DNA from: Flavobacteriia bacterium
GTDB taxonomy: Bacteria > Bacteroidota > Bacteroidia > Flavobacteriales > Flavobacteriaceae
NCBI GenBank assembly: GCA_011330545.1
Contig: DRQI01000205.1
Coordinates: forward strand, 1 to 6,945
Length of the DNA stretch: 6,945 nucleotides
Direction of reading: 5' to 3'
Below, in pieces: positions 1 to 6,323 of this stretch. The notes below the pieces were generated by a model. The model saw nothing but the letters and a program-made list of their open reading frames with translations. It made no database searches and was not told where the DNA came from. Made by a program: the position numbers and the translations under genes. Each line of letters begins with the position of its first letter. Within the stretch, counting starts at the first letter, position 1.

Positions 1-698
1 GGCGCGCCGGTATCAATACTGATAATGAGTACCCATTTTTTTTCATTCGTTCCGTCAACCGTTATTTCAAACAGGTCGGGGCATTCCCAAACACCGCCAT
101 GTGCTCCGGTTTCTTTACCAAAATCGCCTGAATGCTTCCAATTTACTAAATCGTCAGACTTATAAAATTTGACATAATTACCGGCCACCAACACTAGGAT
201 CCATTGTTTTGAATTGCCATCCCAAAATACTTTAGGGTCTCTAAAATCTTTATAGCCGGTATTTTTTATTACAGGGTTATCGCTATATTTTTTCCAAGTA
301 TCGCCATTATCCATGCTATAAGCAATTCCTTGGGTCTGATAATCTATCCTCCCGGCGTTCTCTCCTTCCATAGAATGATATGTAAAAATGGCAACCAGTG
401 GAGGGTTCGTTTTGCTACCCAAGCCACTGGAATTCATAGTATCTACTACTACGCTACCCGAAAAAATATCGCCCAGTTCATCAGGAAAAAGCGCTATGGG
501 TTTATGCTCCCAGTAAATAAGGTCTTTACTTATGGCATGCCCCCAATGCATAGAACCCCAAACGATATCGTTGGGATAATACTGATAAAACAGATGATAA
601 AGGCCTTTATAATATACCAATCCATTAGGGTCATTCATCCAATTATTTAGAGGTGAAAAATGAAATTGGGGCCTAAATTGCTCGCTATATTTATCCAT
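1..698 (-). CDS. GH32 beta-fructosidase (sucrose/fructan hydrolase), 3' part beyond window
   Basis: The first 232 residues of a glycoside hydrolase family 32 enzyme, which cleaves terminal beta-fructosyl bonds in sucrose, levan or inulin. Seen directly: WMNDPNG at residues 20-26 with the nucleophile Asp23; FSGS at 79-82; the RDP motif at 153-155, whose Asp stabilises the transition state; and WECPDLF at 204-210 with the acid/base Glu205. These are the family's signature motifs in the correct order. Family members are usually about 480-520 residues, so roughly half of the five-bladed propeller and the C-terminal beta-sandwich lie outside. The ATG at 698 is preceded in frame by a stop (TGA) with no other ATG between. 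The protein begins almost directly with the catalytic domain and has no signal peptide or lipobox, so it is probably cytoplasmic and acts on imported short sugars such as sucrose; the exact substrate cannot be told. It diverges from the MFS-trehalase pair. Confidence 0.95.
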   Translation of the reverse strand, partial: MDKYSEQFRPQFHFSPLNNWMNDPNGLVYYKGLYHLFYQYYPNDIVWGSMHWGHAISKDLIYWEHKPIALFPDELGDIFSGSVVVDTMNSSGLGSKTNPPLVAIFTYHSMEGENAGRIDYQTQGIAYSMDNGDTWKKYSDNPVIKNTGYKDFRDPKVFWDGNSKQWILVLVAGNYVKFYKSDDLVNWKHSGDFGKETGAHGGVWECPDLFEITVDGTNEKKWVLIISIDTGA

Positions 699-710
699 AC
701 TAATATCAAC

Positions 711-768
711 TGTTTTAACATCGTTTTTTGTTCAATAAAAAGGTAAAAAACACATCGATATTAAAACA
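711..768. promoter_or_regulatory. 13-bp inverted repeat upstream of the GH32 gene (operator pair or 5'-UTR hairpin)
   Basis: TGTTTTAACATCG (711-723) and CGATATTAAAACA (756-768) are inverted copies matching at 12 of 13 positions, separated by 32 bp, with arm centres 45 bp apart. The proximal arm ends 12 nt before the GH32 start codon. In RNA read from the minus strand the single mismatch becomes a U-G wobble, so the mRNA leader could form an uninterrupted 13-bp stem. In plus-strand RNA the same position is an A-C mismatch. It may be a pair of binding sites for a regulator of the divergent sugar genes or a leader hairpin in the GH32 mRNA. The repeat is visible; its function is inference. Confidence 0.5.
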
Positions 769-820
769 TTCAATAATAATAAATTAATTTTAATTATAGA
801 CGATAAGAAATTATCTTACT

Positions 821-828
821 TATATTTG
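821..828 (+). promoter_or_regulatory. Bacteroidota-type -7 promoter element for the transporter-trehalase unit
   Basis: TATATTTG is an exact match to the TAnnTTTG -7 consensus recognised by the primary sigma factor of Bacteroidota. It ends 21 nt before the ATG of the MFS gene, placing the transcription start at about 831-834 and leaving a short leader. I see no good TTTG -33 partner about 19-20 nt upstream, so the promoter may depend on an activator. The element supports starting the transporter at 850 rather than at any in-frame codon near 826. Confidence 0.55.
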
Positions 829-849
829 TTTGACTCAACTTGTTTTCAC

Positions 850-2067
850 ATGAAAAATTTAGGTATAAAAATATCGTTGTTCTTAATCTATTTTGTTTTT
901 GCGGCATTGCTAAACAGTGTTGGAATATTGGTAGAACGCTCACAAGAAGTATATGGCGTATTAAAAGCAGATGCTGCAATTTTAGAGCCTTTTAAAGACC
1001 TCTCTATTGCATTAGTCTCATTTATCATTGGCTCATTTTTACCAAAAATTGGTTATAAAAAAGGGATGCTTTTAAGTTTGGCATTCGTTTTTATGGGTTG
1101 TTTAGGAATGTATGTTGGAAATTCTTTCTGGGCTGTAAAAATATTATTCGCCAGTGTAGGAATGAGTTTTGCCGTAGTTAAAGTTTCAGTTTATGCACTA
1201 ATAGGTTATGTAACCGATTCTAAAAAAGGACATAGCCAATTGATGAGCCTCGTCGAAACCGTCTTTATGTTGGGAATTATTTTTATGTACCTCATCTTTC
1301 CTTTATTTTTTGACAAGCATAATGAAAATGCATGGTTAAGGGGCTATTTATTAATGGCGGTTATTATTGCCATTTCCTTCTTTATCATTCTCTTTTCTAA
1401 ATTTAACCTAAAGGCCACACAAAGCAATAAAAGCGTAAAAGAAGATTTTACAGCAATGTTTACATTGTTTTTAAGTCCGTTAATTTGGACCTTCGCCATA
1501 TTCGCTTTTTTTTATGTAATGACTGAGCAAGGCATTATGACTTGGTTGCCCACATTTAACAAAGAAACATTGCATTTATCCCCCAAATTGGCAACTCAAA
1601 TGGCCGTAATTTTAATGATATCTTATGCTGTTGGCAGGTTTTTTACGAGTATTCTTGTAAAAAAAATAAAATGGATTTACATCGCATTGGCCGGGTTACT
1701 CTTGGCAGCCACCCTAGTACTAATTGTACTGCCAATGGCAACGAATATCAGTAATATTGAAGTGAATACAATGGCAGATTTACCGTTGGTGTCATTTTTA
1801 TTCCCAATGATAGGCCTGTTTTTAGCGCCACTTTATCCTTTAGTAAGCTCAACGGTATTATCTGCAGTCGACAAAGAACAACATAGCCCGCTGGCCGGAA
1901 TTTTAGTTTTCTTTTCAGCCATTGGAGGAACATCAGGTTCATTAATTATCGGATTTATGTTTGATAAGTTTGGCGGCAACAAAGTATTTTACCTATCGCT
2001 AATCCCTATGGCTATTATCCTTATCACTCTTTTTAGGTTGCATAAAATGGTAAAAGTAGCATCATGA
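850..2067 (+). CDS. MFS transporter, probable disaccharide (trehalose/sucrose) permease
   Basis: A 405-residue integral inner-membrane protein of the major facilitator superfamily. About 12 hydrophobic segments can be read (roughly 6-28, 50-66, 72-90, 94-120, 133-154, 164-184, 207-230, 247-268, 275-296, 312-334, 346-370 and 378-397). They fall in two halves joined by a polar loop at about 186-204 (KATQSNKSVKED). Loop 2-3 has a degenerate MFS motif A, GSFLPKIGYKKG at 61-72. The length is typical. The ATG at 850 was chosen because it leads straight into helix 1 and lies 21 nt after a good -7 promoter element; the frame stays open upstream to a TTG at 826, but that codon overlaps the promoter. 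The stop overlaps the trehalase ATG by 4 bp (ATGA), so the two are translationally coupled. Import of trehalose is the natural guess from this partner. Sucrose is possible given the divergent GH32, and the sequence alone does not fix the substrate. Confidence 0.9.
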   Translation: MKNLGIKISLFLIYFVFAALLNSVGILVERSQEVYGVLKADAAILEPFKDLSIALVSFIIGSFLPKIGYKKGMLLSLAFVFMGCLGMYVGNSFWAVKILFASVGMSFAVVKVSVYALIGYVTDSKKGHSQLMSLVETVFMLGIIFMYLIFPLFFDKHNENAWLRGYLLMAVIIAISFFIILFSKFNLKATQSNKSVKEDFTAMFTLFLSPLIWTFAIFAFFYVMTEQGIMTWLPTFNKETLHLSPKLATQMAVILMISYAVGRFFTSILVKKIKWIYIALAGLLLAATLVLIVLPMATNISNIEVNTMADLPLVSFLFPMIGLFLAPLYPLVSSTVLSAVDKEQHSPLAGILVFFSAIGGTSGSLIIGFMFDKFGGNKVFYLSLIPMAIILITLFRLHKMVKVAS

Positions 2068-3935
2068 TTTTCAGTGTAGATATTGAACGTACGCTCACAC
2101 AGCTTCTTCAACAAGAAGATACCGATGGCGATAGAAAAATTACGGTAGAAGATACAGGGCCTAAATTTTTTGTGCTGAAAGATAGCTGTGAAAATAAAGA
2201 GGTTGCCATTAAAGGCACTTATTTTTTGTCAAACCTGTTGCAAGAATTAATTTTAGCCAAAGAAAACTCGATAAACACACTAAATACAAATCTCATTTTC
2301 GAAAAGCCTATCAATAGGTTTACCCGAATGATTGAACATTATTATTGGGATGGGTTAACCCGTACTATCGACAAAAAAGGCTTGCCGGCAGTGTTATCGG
2401 ATGAAAAATCAGCATCTCATATAAACCGTATTTATATTCCTTATAAGGATACAAAAGCCTATACTTATTTTAAAGAATTAGAGGCTTCAGTTGAGAACTT
2501 AGAAATTATTAAATTACCAAAAAACATCACTCCTGAATACGTATTGAGTATTAATGACAAGCCCGGAATCCTTTCGTTAAAATTAGAAGTAAGAAATGGT
2601 GTCTATAAAGGTGTGCCATTTGTAGTTCCCGGGGGTAGATTTAATGAAATGTATGGCTGGGACAGCTATTTTGAAGCTGTTGGATTATTGCTTGGCCCCA
2701 AAAAAGAATTGGCAAAAAATATGGCCGATAATTTTCAATATGAAATTGAACACTATGGCAAGATATTAAATGCCAACAGAACGTATTACTTAACACGTAC
2801 ACAACCTCCATTTTACAGTTCTTTACTAAGGGAAGTCTTTGAGAATAAGATAAATGGAGCTACTATTACCTGGTTAAAAAGCCATCTTACAACAGCCATA
2901 AAAGAATACGAAACTGTTTGGATGGTTTCGGGAAAAAGATTGACAGAAACAGGACTTAACAGGTATTTAGCCGAAGGAATCGGGTTGCCTCCTGAAGTTG
3001 AAGAGGGGCATTATGATGAAATCCTAAGGCCTTATGCAACAAAAGCCAATATTCCTTTGCGGGAATATGAAAAACGATATTTTAACAGAGAACTCATCAA
3101 TAAAGATTTAGATACTTATTTTGTTCATGACAGAAGTGTGAGAGAAAGCGGCCATGATACTTCTTACCGATTAGAAGGCCATTGTGCCCATTTAAACTGT
3201 GTGGAGTTGAATTCATTTTTATACAAATACGAAAAAGATTTCGCTTACTTAATTCAAAAATATTTTCAAGGTACTTTCAAAACTTCTGACGGAAGGAGCG
3301 TAACAAGCCAATATTGGAACGAAAAAGCCCGAATTAGAAAAAAACTGATGTTGAAATATTTATGGAATGAACAAGATGGTACTTTCTACGATTACAATAT
3401 TGAAAAAAAAGAACAAAACCGTTTTGTTTCGGCAACTTCTTTACTTCCGCTATGGGCCGAAGTAGTAAATAAACACCAAGCAGAAATAATAGTTTCTAAA
3501 ACCTTACCCAAATTAATTTGTTTAGGCGGCGTGGCTGGTTGTACCAAAGAAGCCCTAGGAAAATTGTCAAGCCACAGGCCTGAACGCCAATGGGATTACC
3601 CCAACGGCTGGGCTCCACATCAAATGATGATTTGGAAAGGCTTATTGCATTACGGATTTACAGAAAAAGCGCATGAACTAATCTACAGATGGCTATGGAT
3701 GATTACTAAAAATGCCGTTCATTACAATGGTACTATCCCCGAAAAATTCAATGTGGCAAGCGCCACGCATAAAGTATTTGCCGAATATGGCAATGTGGGT
3801 ACAGACTTTCAATACATCACACGTGAAGGCTTTGGTTGGATGAATGCATCTTATCGCTACGGCCTGAGTTTATTGCCTGATAAATATAAAAACCAAATCA
3901 ATAAATTGGTAAACCCCAATGCCATTTTTACGTAG
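2064..3935 (+). CDS. Alpha,alpha-trehalase, GH37, fungal neutral-trehalase type with calcium-binding loop
   Basis: Hydrolyses trehalose to two glucose molecules by inversion. Seen: an EF-hand-like loop DTDGDRKITVED at 19-30, followed by TGPK and GTYFLSNLLQEL (51-62); GH37 signature 1 as PGGRFNEMYGWDSYF (189-203); HDRSVRESGHD (355-365), whose Asp365 matches the general acid (Asp478 of yeast Nth1, Asp312 of E. coli TreA); signature 2 as QWDYPNGWAP (509-518); PEKFN with Glu560 matching the general base (Nth1 Glu674, TreA Glu496); and EGFGWMNAS (588-596). From memory of the yeast protein, the similarity runs from the calcium loop almost to the C-terminus, making this a neutral-trehalase homologue rather than a TreA/TreF type. 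The long phosphorylated N-terminal tail that binds 14-3-3 in yeast is absent: the loop starts at residue 19 here against about 114 there. There is no signal peptide, so it should be cytoplasmic. It overlaps the MFS gene by 4 bp and presumably acts on the sugar imported by that protein. Confidence 0.95.
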   Translation: MIFSVDIERTLTQLLQQEDTDGDRKITVEDTGPKFFVLKDSCENKEVAIKGTYFLSNLLQELILAKENSINTLNTNLIFEKPINRFTRMIEHYYWDGLTRTIDKKGLPAVLSDEKSASHINRIYIPYKDTKAYTYFKELEASVENLEIIKLPKNITPEYVLSINDKPGILSLKLEVRNGVYKGVPFVVPGGRFNEMYGWDSYFEAVGLLLGPKKELAKNMADNFQYEIEHYGKILNANRTYYLTRTQPPFYSSLLREVFENKINGATITWLKSHLTTAIKEYETVWMVSGKRLTETGLNRYLAEGIGLPPEVEEGHYDEILRPYATKANIPLREYEKRYFNRELINKDLDTYFVHDRSVRESGHDTSYRLEGHCAHLNCVELNSFLYKYEKDFAYLIQKYFQGTFKTSDGRSVTSQYWNEKARIRKKLMLKYLWNEQDGTFYDYNIEKKEQNRFVSATSLLPLWAEVVNKHQAEIIVSKTLPKLICLGGVAGCTKEALGKLSSHRPERQWDYPNGWAPHQMMIWKGLLHYGFTEKAHELIYRWLWMITKNAVHYNGTIPEKFNVASATHKVFAEYGNVGTDFQYITREGFGWMNASYRYGLSLLPDKYKNQINKLVNPNAIFT

Positions 3936-3979
3936 TTTTACAGACAGGTTCTTATCATTTCTTATTGTAAACTTTTTTG
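3934..3979 (+). terminator. Weak terminator-like structure after the trehalase gene
   Basis: AGTTTTACA (3934-3942, overlapping the stop codon) can pair with TGTAAACT (3966-3973) with one bulged T and a loop of about 23 nt, followed by a run of six T residues. The stem is AT-rich and the loop long, so this is only a candidate end for the transporter-trehalase transcript. Confidence 0.2.
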
Positions 3980-4032
3980 ATAATATTTGTATAAAATAAA
4001 CCACTATAGATTAGAAATCCATAGTTTTAAAC

Positions 4033-4053
4033 AAAAGAATTAAATTCTTTTTT
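4033..4053 (+). terminator. AT-rich hairpin with T tail, possible terminator
   Basis: AAAAGAAT (4033-4040) pairs perfectly with ATTCTTTT (4044-4051) around a TAA loop and continues into T residues. The stem has a single G-C pair and would be weak. It could help end the trehalase transcript or be a chance product of base composition. It lies just left of the compound palindromic repeat. Confidence 0.25.
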
Positions 4054-4061
4054 AGTGATTA

Positions 4062-4132
4062 TTTGTCATTCCTGCGAAAGCAGGAATCCATATTAAAAAG
4101 AGTGGATTCCGCATCAAGTGCGGAATGACAAA
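4062..4132. repeat. Compound palindromic intergenic repeat (REP/MITE-like)
   Basis: Two GC-richer hairpins are arranged as an inverted pair. The left one is ATTCCTGC-GAAA-GCAGGAAT (4068-4087); the right one is ATTCCGCA-TCAAG-TGCGGAAT (4106-4126). The outer sequences TTTGTCATTCC (4062-4072) and GGAATGACAAA (4122-4132) are perfect inverted copies, and GGAATCCA (4083-4090) pairs with TGGATTCC (4103-4110). The element can therefore fold as two small hairpins or as one long cruciform with two unpaired tips. The two halves differ only in their hairpin tips. Repeats beginning GTCATTCCTGCG are, from general knowledge, dispersed in many bacterial genomes. Copy number here cannot be seen from one window. 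A further 9-bp inverted pair, CATAGTTTT (4020-4028) and AAAACTATG (4130-4138), surrounds it. Confidence 0.85.
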
Positions 4133-4214
4133 ACTATGTTTAAAATTTATAGAAACAAAAGTAACTGTAATAAAATTGCAAGATTTTAACCTTTAACCTG
4201 ATAATAAAACCACA

Positions 4215-4979
4215 ATGATGCACTTAGTAACATGGAATGTAAACGGCCTACGGGCAATTATGAAAAAAAACTTTACGGAAATGGTTCGCGAAATCAATCC
4301 CGATGTTTTATGTTTACAAGAAACCAAAGCCTCTCACGATGAAATTCTACACGCGCTCAGCGAATTTACAGATTTTCATATCTACACAAATACTGCCGAA
4401 AAAAAAGGATATTCGGGTACTACTCTACTGTCAAAAACAGCACCCGAAAAAGTGAGCTATGGTATCGGAATTGAAAAACATGACAAAGAAGGAAGGGTCA
4501 TAACTGCTGAGTTTATAGATTTTTTCTTGGTAAATGTATACGTACCTAACTCAGGCCAAAAATTGGTAAGGCTTGATTACCGCAAACAATGGGATACTGA
4601 TTTTAGGAATTACCTCCTCAAATTAACATCACAAAAGCCGGTAATTGTTTGTGGCGATTTAAACGTGGCACACCAAGCCATTGACCTGAAAAATGACAAA
4701 TCAAACTACAACAAAACGGCGGGTTATACGCAGGTTGAAATTGACGGGTTTACACGATTACTAGAAGCGGGGTTTGTAGATGTATTCCGCAATTTTTATC
4801 CCAATGATGTTACTTACAGTTACTGGAGTTACCGCTTCAACGCACGAGCTAGAAATACGGGGTGGCGCATTGATTATTTTTTGGTAAGCAAAACGTTGAT
4901 AAACAGCGTAAAGGAGGTAGAAATCCTAACCCAATATTTCGGTTCTGACCATTGTCCGGTGAGCCTTAAAATTTCCTAA
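4215..4979 (+). CDS. xth: Exodeoxyribonuclease III / AP endonuclease (ExoIII-APE1 family)
   Basis: A 254-residue cytoplasmic DNA-repair nuclease that incises 5' to abasic sites and trims blocked 3' ends in base excision repair; family members also have 3'-5' exonuclease activity. The full length matches bacterial ExoA/XthA proteins. Active-site positions can be read by comparison with human APE1: WNVNG with Asn8, LQETK with Glu36 (metal), NVYVPNSG with Tyr109, GDLN with Asp148 and Asn150, WRIDYFLVS with Trp217 and Asp220, and SDHCPV with Asp245 and His246. All are present, so the enzyme should be active. Two adjacent ATGs (4215 and 4218) are equally possible starts and differ by one Met. I see no clear Shine-Dalgarno sequence. 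The gene stands alone after the palindromic repeat and converges on the LigD-type polymerase gene, with 49 bp between stop codons. Confidence 0.96.
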   Translation: MMHLVTWNVNGLRAIMKKNFTEMVREINPDVLCLQETKASHDEILHALSEFTDFHIYTNTAEKKGYSGTTLLSKTAPEKVSYGIGIEKHDKEGRVITAEFIDFFLVNVYVPNSGQKLVRLDYRKQWDTDFRNYLLKLTSQKPVIVCGDLNVAHQAIDLKNDKSNYNKTAGYTQVEIDGFTRLLEAGFVDVFRNFYPNDVTYSYWSYRFNARARNTGWRIDYFLVSKTLINSVKEVEILTQYFGSDHCPVSLKIS

Positions 4980-5028
4980 ATAACAGTATCCAAAACTTAT
5001 AAAGAACACAGAATCGATAGTTTACACC

Positions 5029-5982
5029 TCATTCAACAGGTAATTGCTGTTGATTTTTTAAGGTACCTTCAAACAAATCGCCTTCTTTAGCAATACGTGC
5101 CGGTAGGTTTTTCAAATTAAAATCAGTTGGCTTAAACCCGCCTTTTTCAACCTCATACCAATGTAACGGGGTAGATACCGGTGCTAATCGATACGCCCTA
5201 ACCGTATAAGGTGCTGCCGTATTTCTACCGATGCTGTTTTGTGAATAATCGATGGTAACACGATTGCCCTGATGTGTTTTACGCCCACTTTTTTCAGTTG
5301 TAACTAATTCAGGGTACATTTTTGAAAGCCGGCCTCCTACACTTTTAACCCACATTCTCACTGTTTTAAAATCGTATATTGGTTTTATAGGCACATAAAG
5401 GTGTATACCGGTGCCACCGGTAGTTTTAGGATATACCACAATGCCTTGTTTTTTCAAATAATCTCTTGTTACCAACGCTGCTTTCAATACTTTATTAAAT
5501 GGTGTATTGTTACCAATGTCTAAGTCAAAAATAGCCATATCGGGATGCAAAAAATCAATCGCTTTAGCACTCCATAAATGAAATTCTATACAGCCTTTTG
5601 AAACGAGCCACAGCAACCCTTCTTCTGTATGAATCAATGGCAATTGAATGGTTTTATCTTGGCTTACTTCTTGATAATCTACGGTTTGAATCGGACTATT
5701 GGTTTTTTGGTCAAAATTTCTTCTATAAAAAGAAAAGTTGTGAATCCCCCTCGGAAAATAATGCAATGTCACCGGCCTGTTTTTAAAATAAGGCAACAAG
5801 GTTGCCGCCATTTCTTTATAATAAGTAAGCAATGCCAATTTGCTTATCTTATCCTCGGGCCAGTACAACTTATTAGGATGATTGATTTGAAGCTGATAAC
5901 CGTTGATATTCCATAAAACAGGGTTTTCTTTTGGAGGCTTCATACAAATATATTTAGGGTATTCCGAGATGGGGAATAACAT
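5029..5982 (-). CDS. ligD: Stand-alone LigD-type primase-polymerase domain (AEP superfamily)
   Basis: A 317-residue protein equivalent to the polymerase (PolDom) part of bacterial LigD, which adds nucleotides at breaks and fills short gaps, often preferring ribonucleotides. Seen: INHPNKLYWPED (33-44) at the domain start; FDLD with metal-binding Asp153 and Asp155; KTTGGTGIHLYVP (186-198) with His194 in the nucleotide pocket; RVTIDYSQN (241-249) with the third catalytic acid Asp245; and APYTVRAYRLAPVSTPLHW (257-275), typical of the family. No ligase or phosphoesterase domain is attached, and the protein ends where the polymerase domain ends. The start is uncertain: ATG at 5982, or Met14 at 5943, which gives 304 residues and removes an N-terminal stretch I do not recognise. 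Roles to consider are end joining with a separate Ku and ligase, or gap filling in excision repair as described for mycobacterial Prim-PolC. The symbol refers to the domain family; the gene is not a full ligD. Confidence 0.92.
   Translation of the reverse strand: MLFPISEYPKYICMKPPKENPVLWNINGYQLQINHPNKLYWPEDKISKLALLTYYKEMAATLLPYFKNRPVTLHYFPRGIHNFSFYRRNFDQKTNSPIQTVDYQEVSQDKTIQLPLIHTEEGLLWLVSKGCIEFHLWSAKAIDFLHPDMAIFDLDIGNNTPFNKVLKAALVTRDYLKKQGIVVYPKTTGGTGIHLYVPIKPIYDFKTVRMWVKSVGGRLSKMYPELVTTEKSGRKTHQGNRVTIDYSQNSIGRNTAAPYTVRAYRLAPVSTPLHWYEVEKGGFKPTDFNLKNLPARIAKEGDLFEGTLKNQQQLPVE
5034..5059 (+). terminator. Candidate intrinsic terminator of the exonuclease III gene, inside the 3' end of the polymerase gene
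   Basis: CAACAG (5034-5039) and CTGTTG (5047-5052) form a 6-bp stem with a 7-nt loop, followed by A and six T residues (5054-5059) on the plus strand. It lies 55 nt after the xth stop codon and falls in the last codons (QQQLPVE) of the convergent gene, so the same bases serve as code for one strand and as terminator for the other. The stem is short, hence moderate confidence. Confidence 0.45.
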
Positions 5983-6323
5983 TTAACACAGAACTCATTT
6001 AACCTTTTTTCAATTGACTATAAGCATATTACTAAGTTACAAAATTAAGAGCATTAAAAACAACCCTTCAACATAAAAAAACTTAAAGCGCAGCCGATTT
6101 AATCTTTTATCGGCACTACTGAATTTACAATTGTAGGCAGTACAAATCCCTTCTTCTTATTATAAGAGAGATGGTTTTAGTTGCAAATACTCGCGCTTAA
6201 AGCCTGAAGGGTTTGTCCTAAAAATAAAAAAATCTTTTTTTCGCAAGCCCTGAAGAGAAATATTTTAAAAATTGATGGTATGTGATAATATTGGCTTATT
6301 TTAGACAAGCTAAATACCCAACC
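5983..6323. other. 341-bp non-coding region between the polymerase and Crp/Fnr genes
   Basis: I find no credible reading frame on either strand. It holds a block of nested inverted repeats (listed separately), A/T homopolymer runs at about 6221-6241, and presumably the promoters of the two divergent genes, though no exact TAnnTTTG element is visible for either. An imperfect echo of the right arm of the repeat block recurs downstream: AAGCCTGAAGGG (6200-6211) against AAGCCCTGAAGAG (6245-6257). Confidence 0.6.
6060..6216. repeat. Nested inverted-repeat block, candidate structured RNA or mobile-element relic
   Basis: Outer arms AACCCTTCA (6062-6070) and TGAAGGGTT (6205-6213) pair perfectly, extendable by ACA/TGT across one bulge. 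Inside, CTTAAAGCGC (6082-6091) pairs with GCGCTTAAAG (6193-6202) at 9 of 10 positions. The interior carries a perfect GCCGAT/ATCGGC hairpin (6093-6098 with 6109-6114, 10-nt loop), TACTG/CAGTA (6117-6121 with 6138-6142) and a CTTAT/ATAAG hairpin (6156-6165 region). Stems at both ends in register, with small hairpins between, resemble a multibranched non-coding RNA or a small non-autonomous element with terminal inverted repeats. I do not recognise a named family, and transcription is not shown. Confidence 0.45.

Noticed and set aside
1..8. GGCGCGCC at the extreme left end, suggestive of a cloning junction
   Set aside because: It reads naturally through the GH32 frame as Thr-Gly-Ala-Pro; nothing else indicates vector sequence.
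330..650. A 106-codon open frame on the plus strand
   Set aside because: It lies opposite the GH32 coding sequence, which has all family motifs in frame; the translated product shows no recognisable domain.
794..979. A 61-codon minus-strand frame over the start of the transporter
   Set aside because: It overlaps the promoter and the first membrane helix of the MFS gene; low-complexity product.
3981..3990. TAATATTTG as a promoter after the trehalase gene
   Set aside because: The spacing between TA and TTTG is three bases instead of two, and no gene starts nearby; the next start is over 200 bp away beyond the repeat.
4062..4132. The palindromic repeat as part of a CRISPR array
   Set aside because: There are only two inverted units with no regular spacers and no cas gene; the symmetry is that of a REP pair.
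5629..5916. Open frames on the plus strand (also 5598-5786)
   Set aside because: They are antisense to the polymerase gene within its conserved coding region and have no independent support.
5945..5952. TATATTTG on the minus strand just before Met14 of the polymerase gene, as a promoter
   Set aside because: Transcription from it would start at or after the Met14 codon, and it would cut the longer frame. It is explained as the codons for Lys-Tyr-Ile-Cys.
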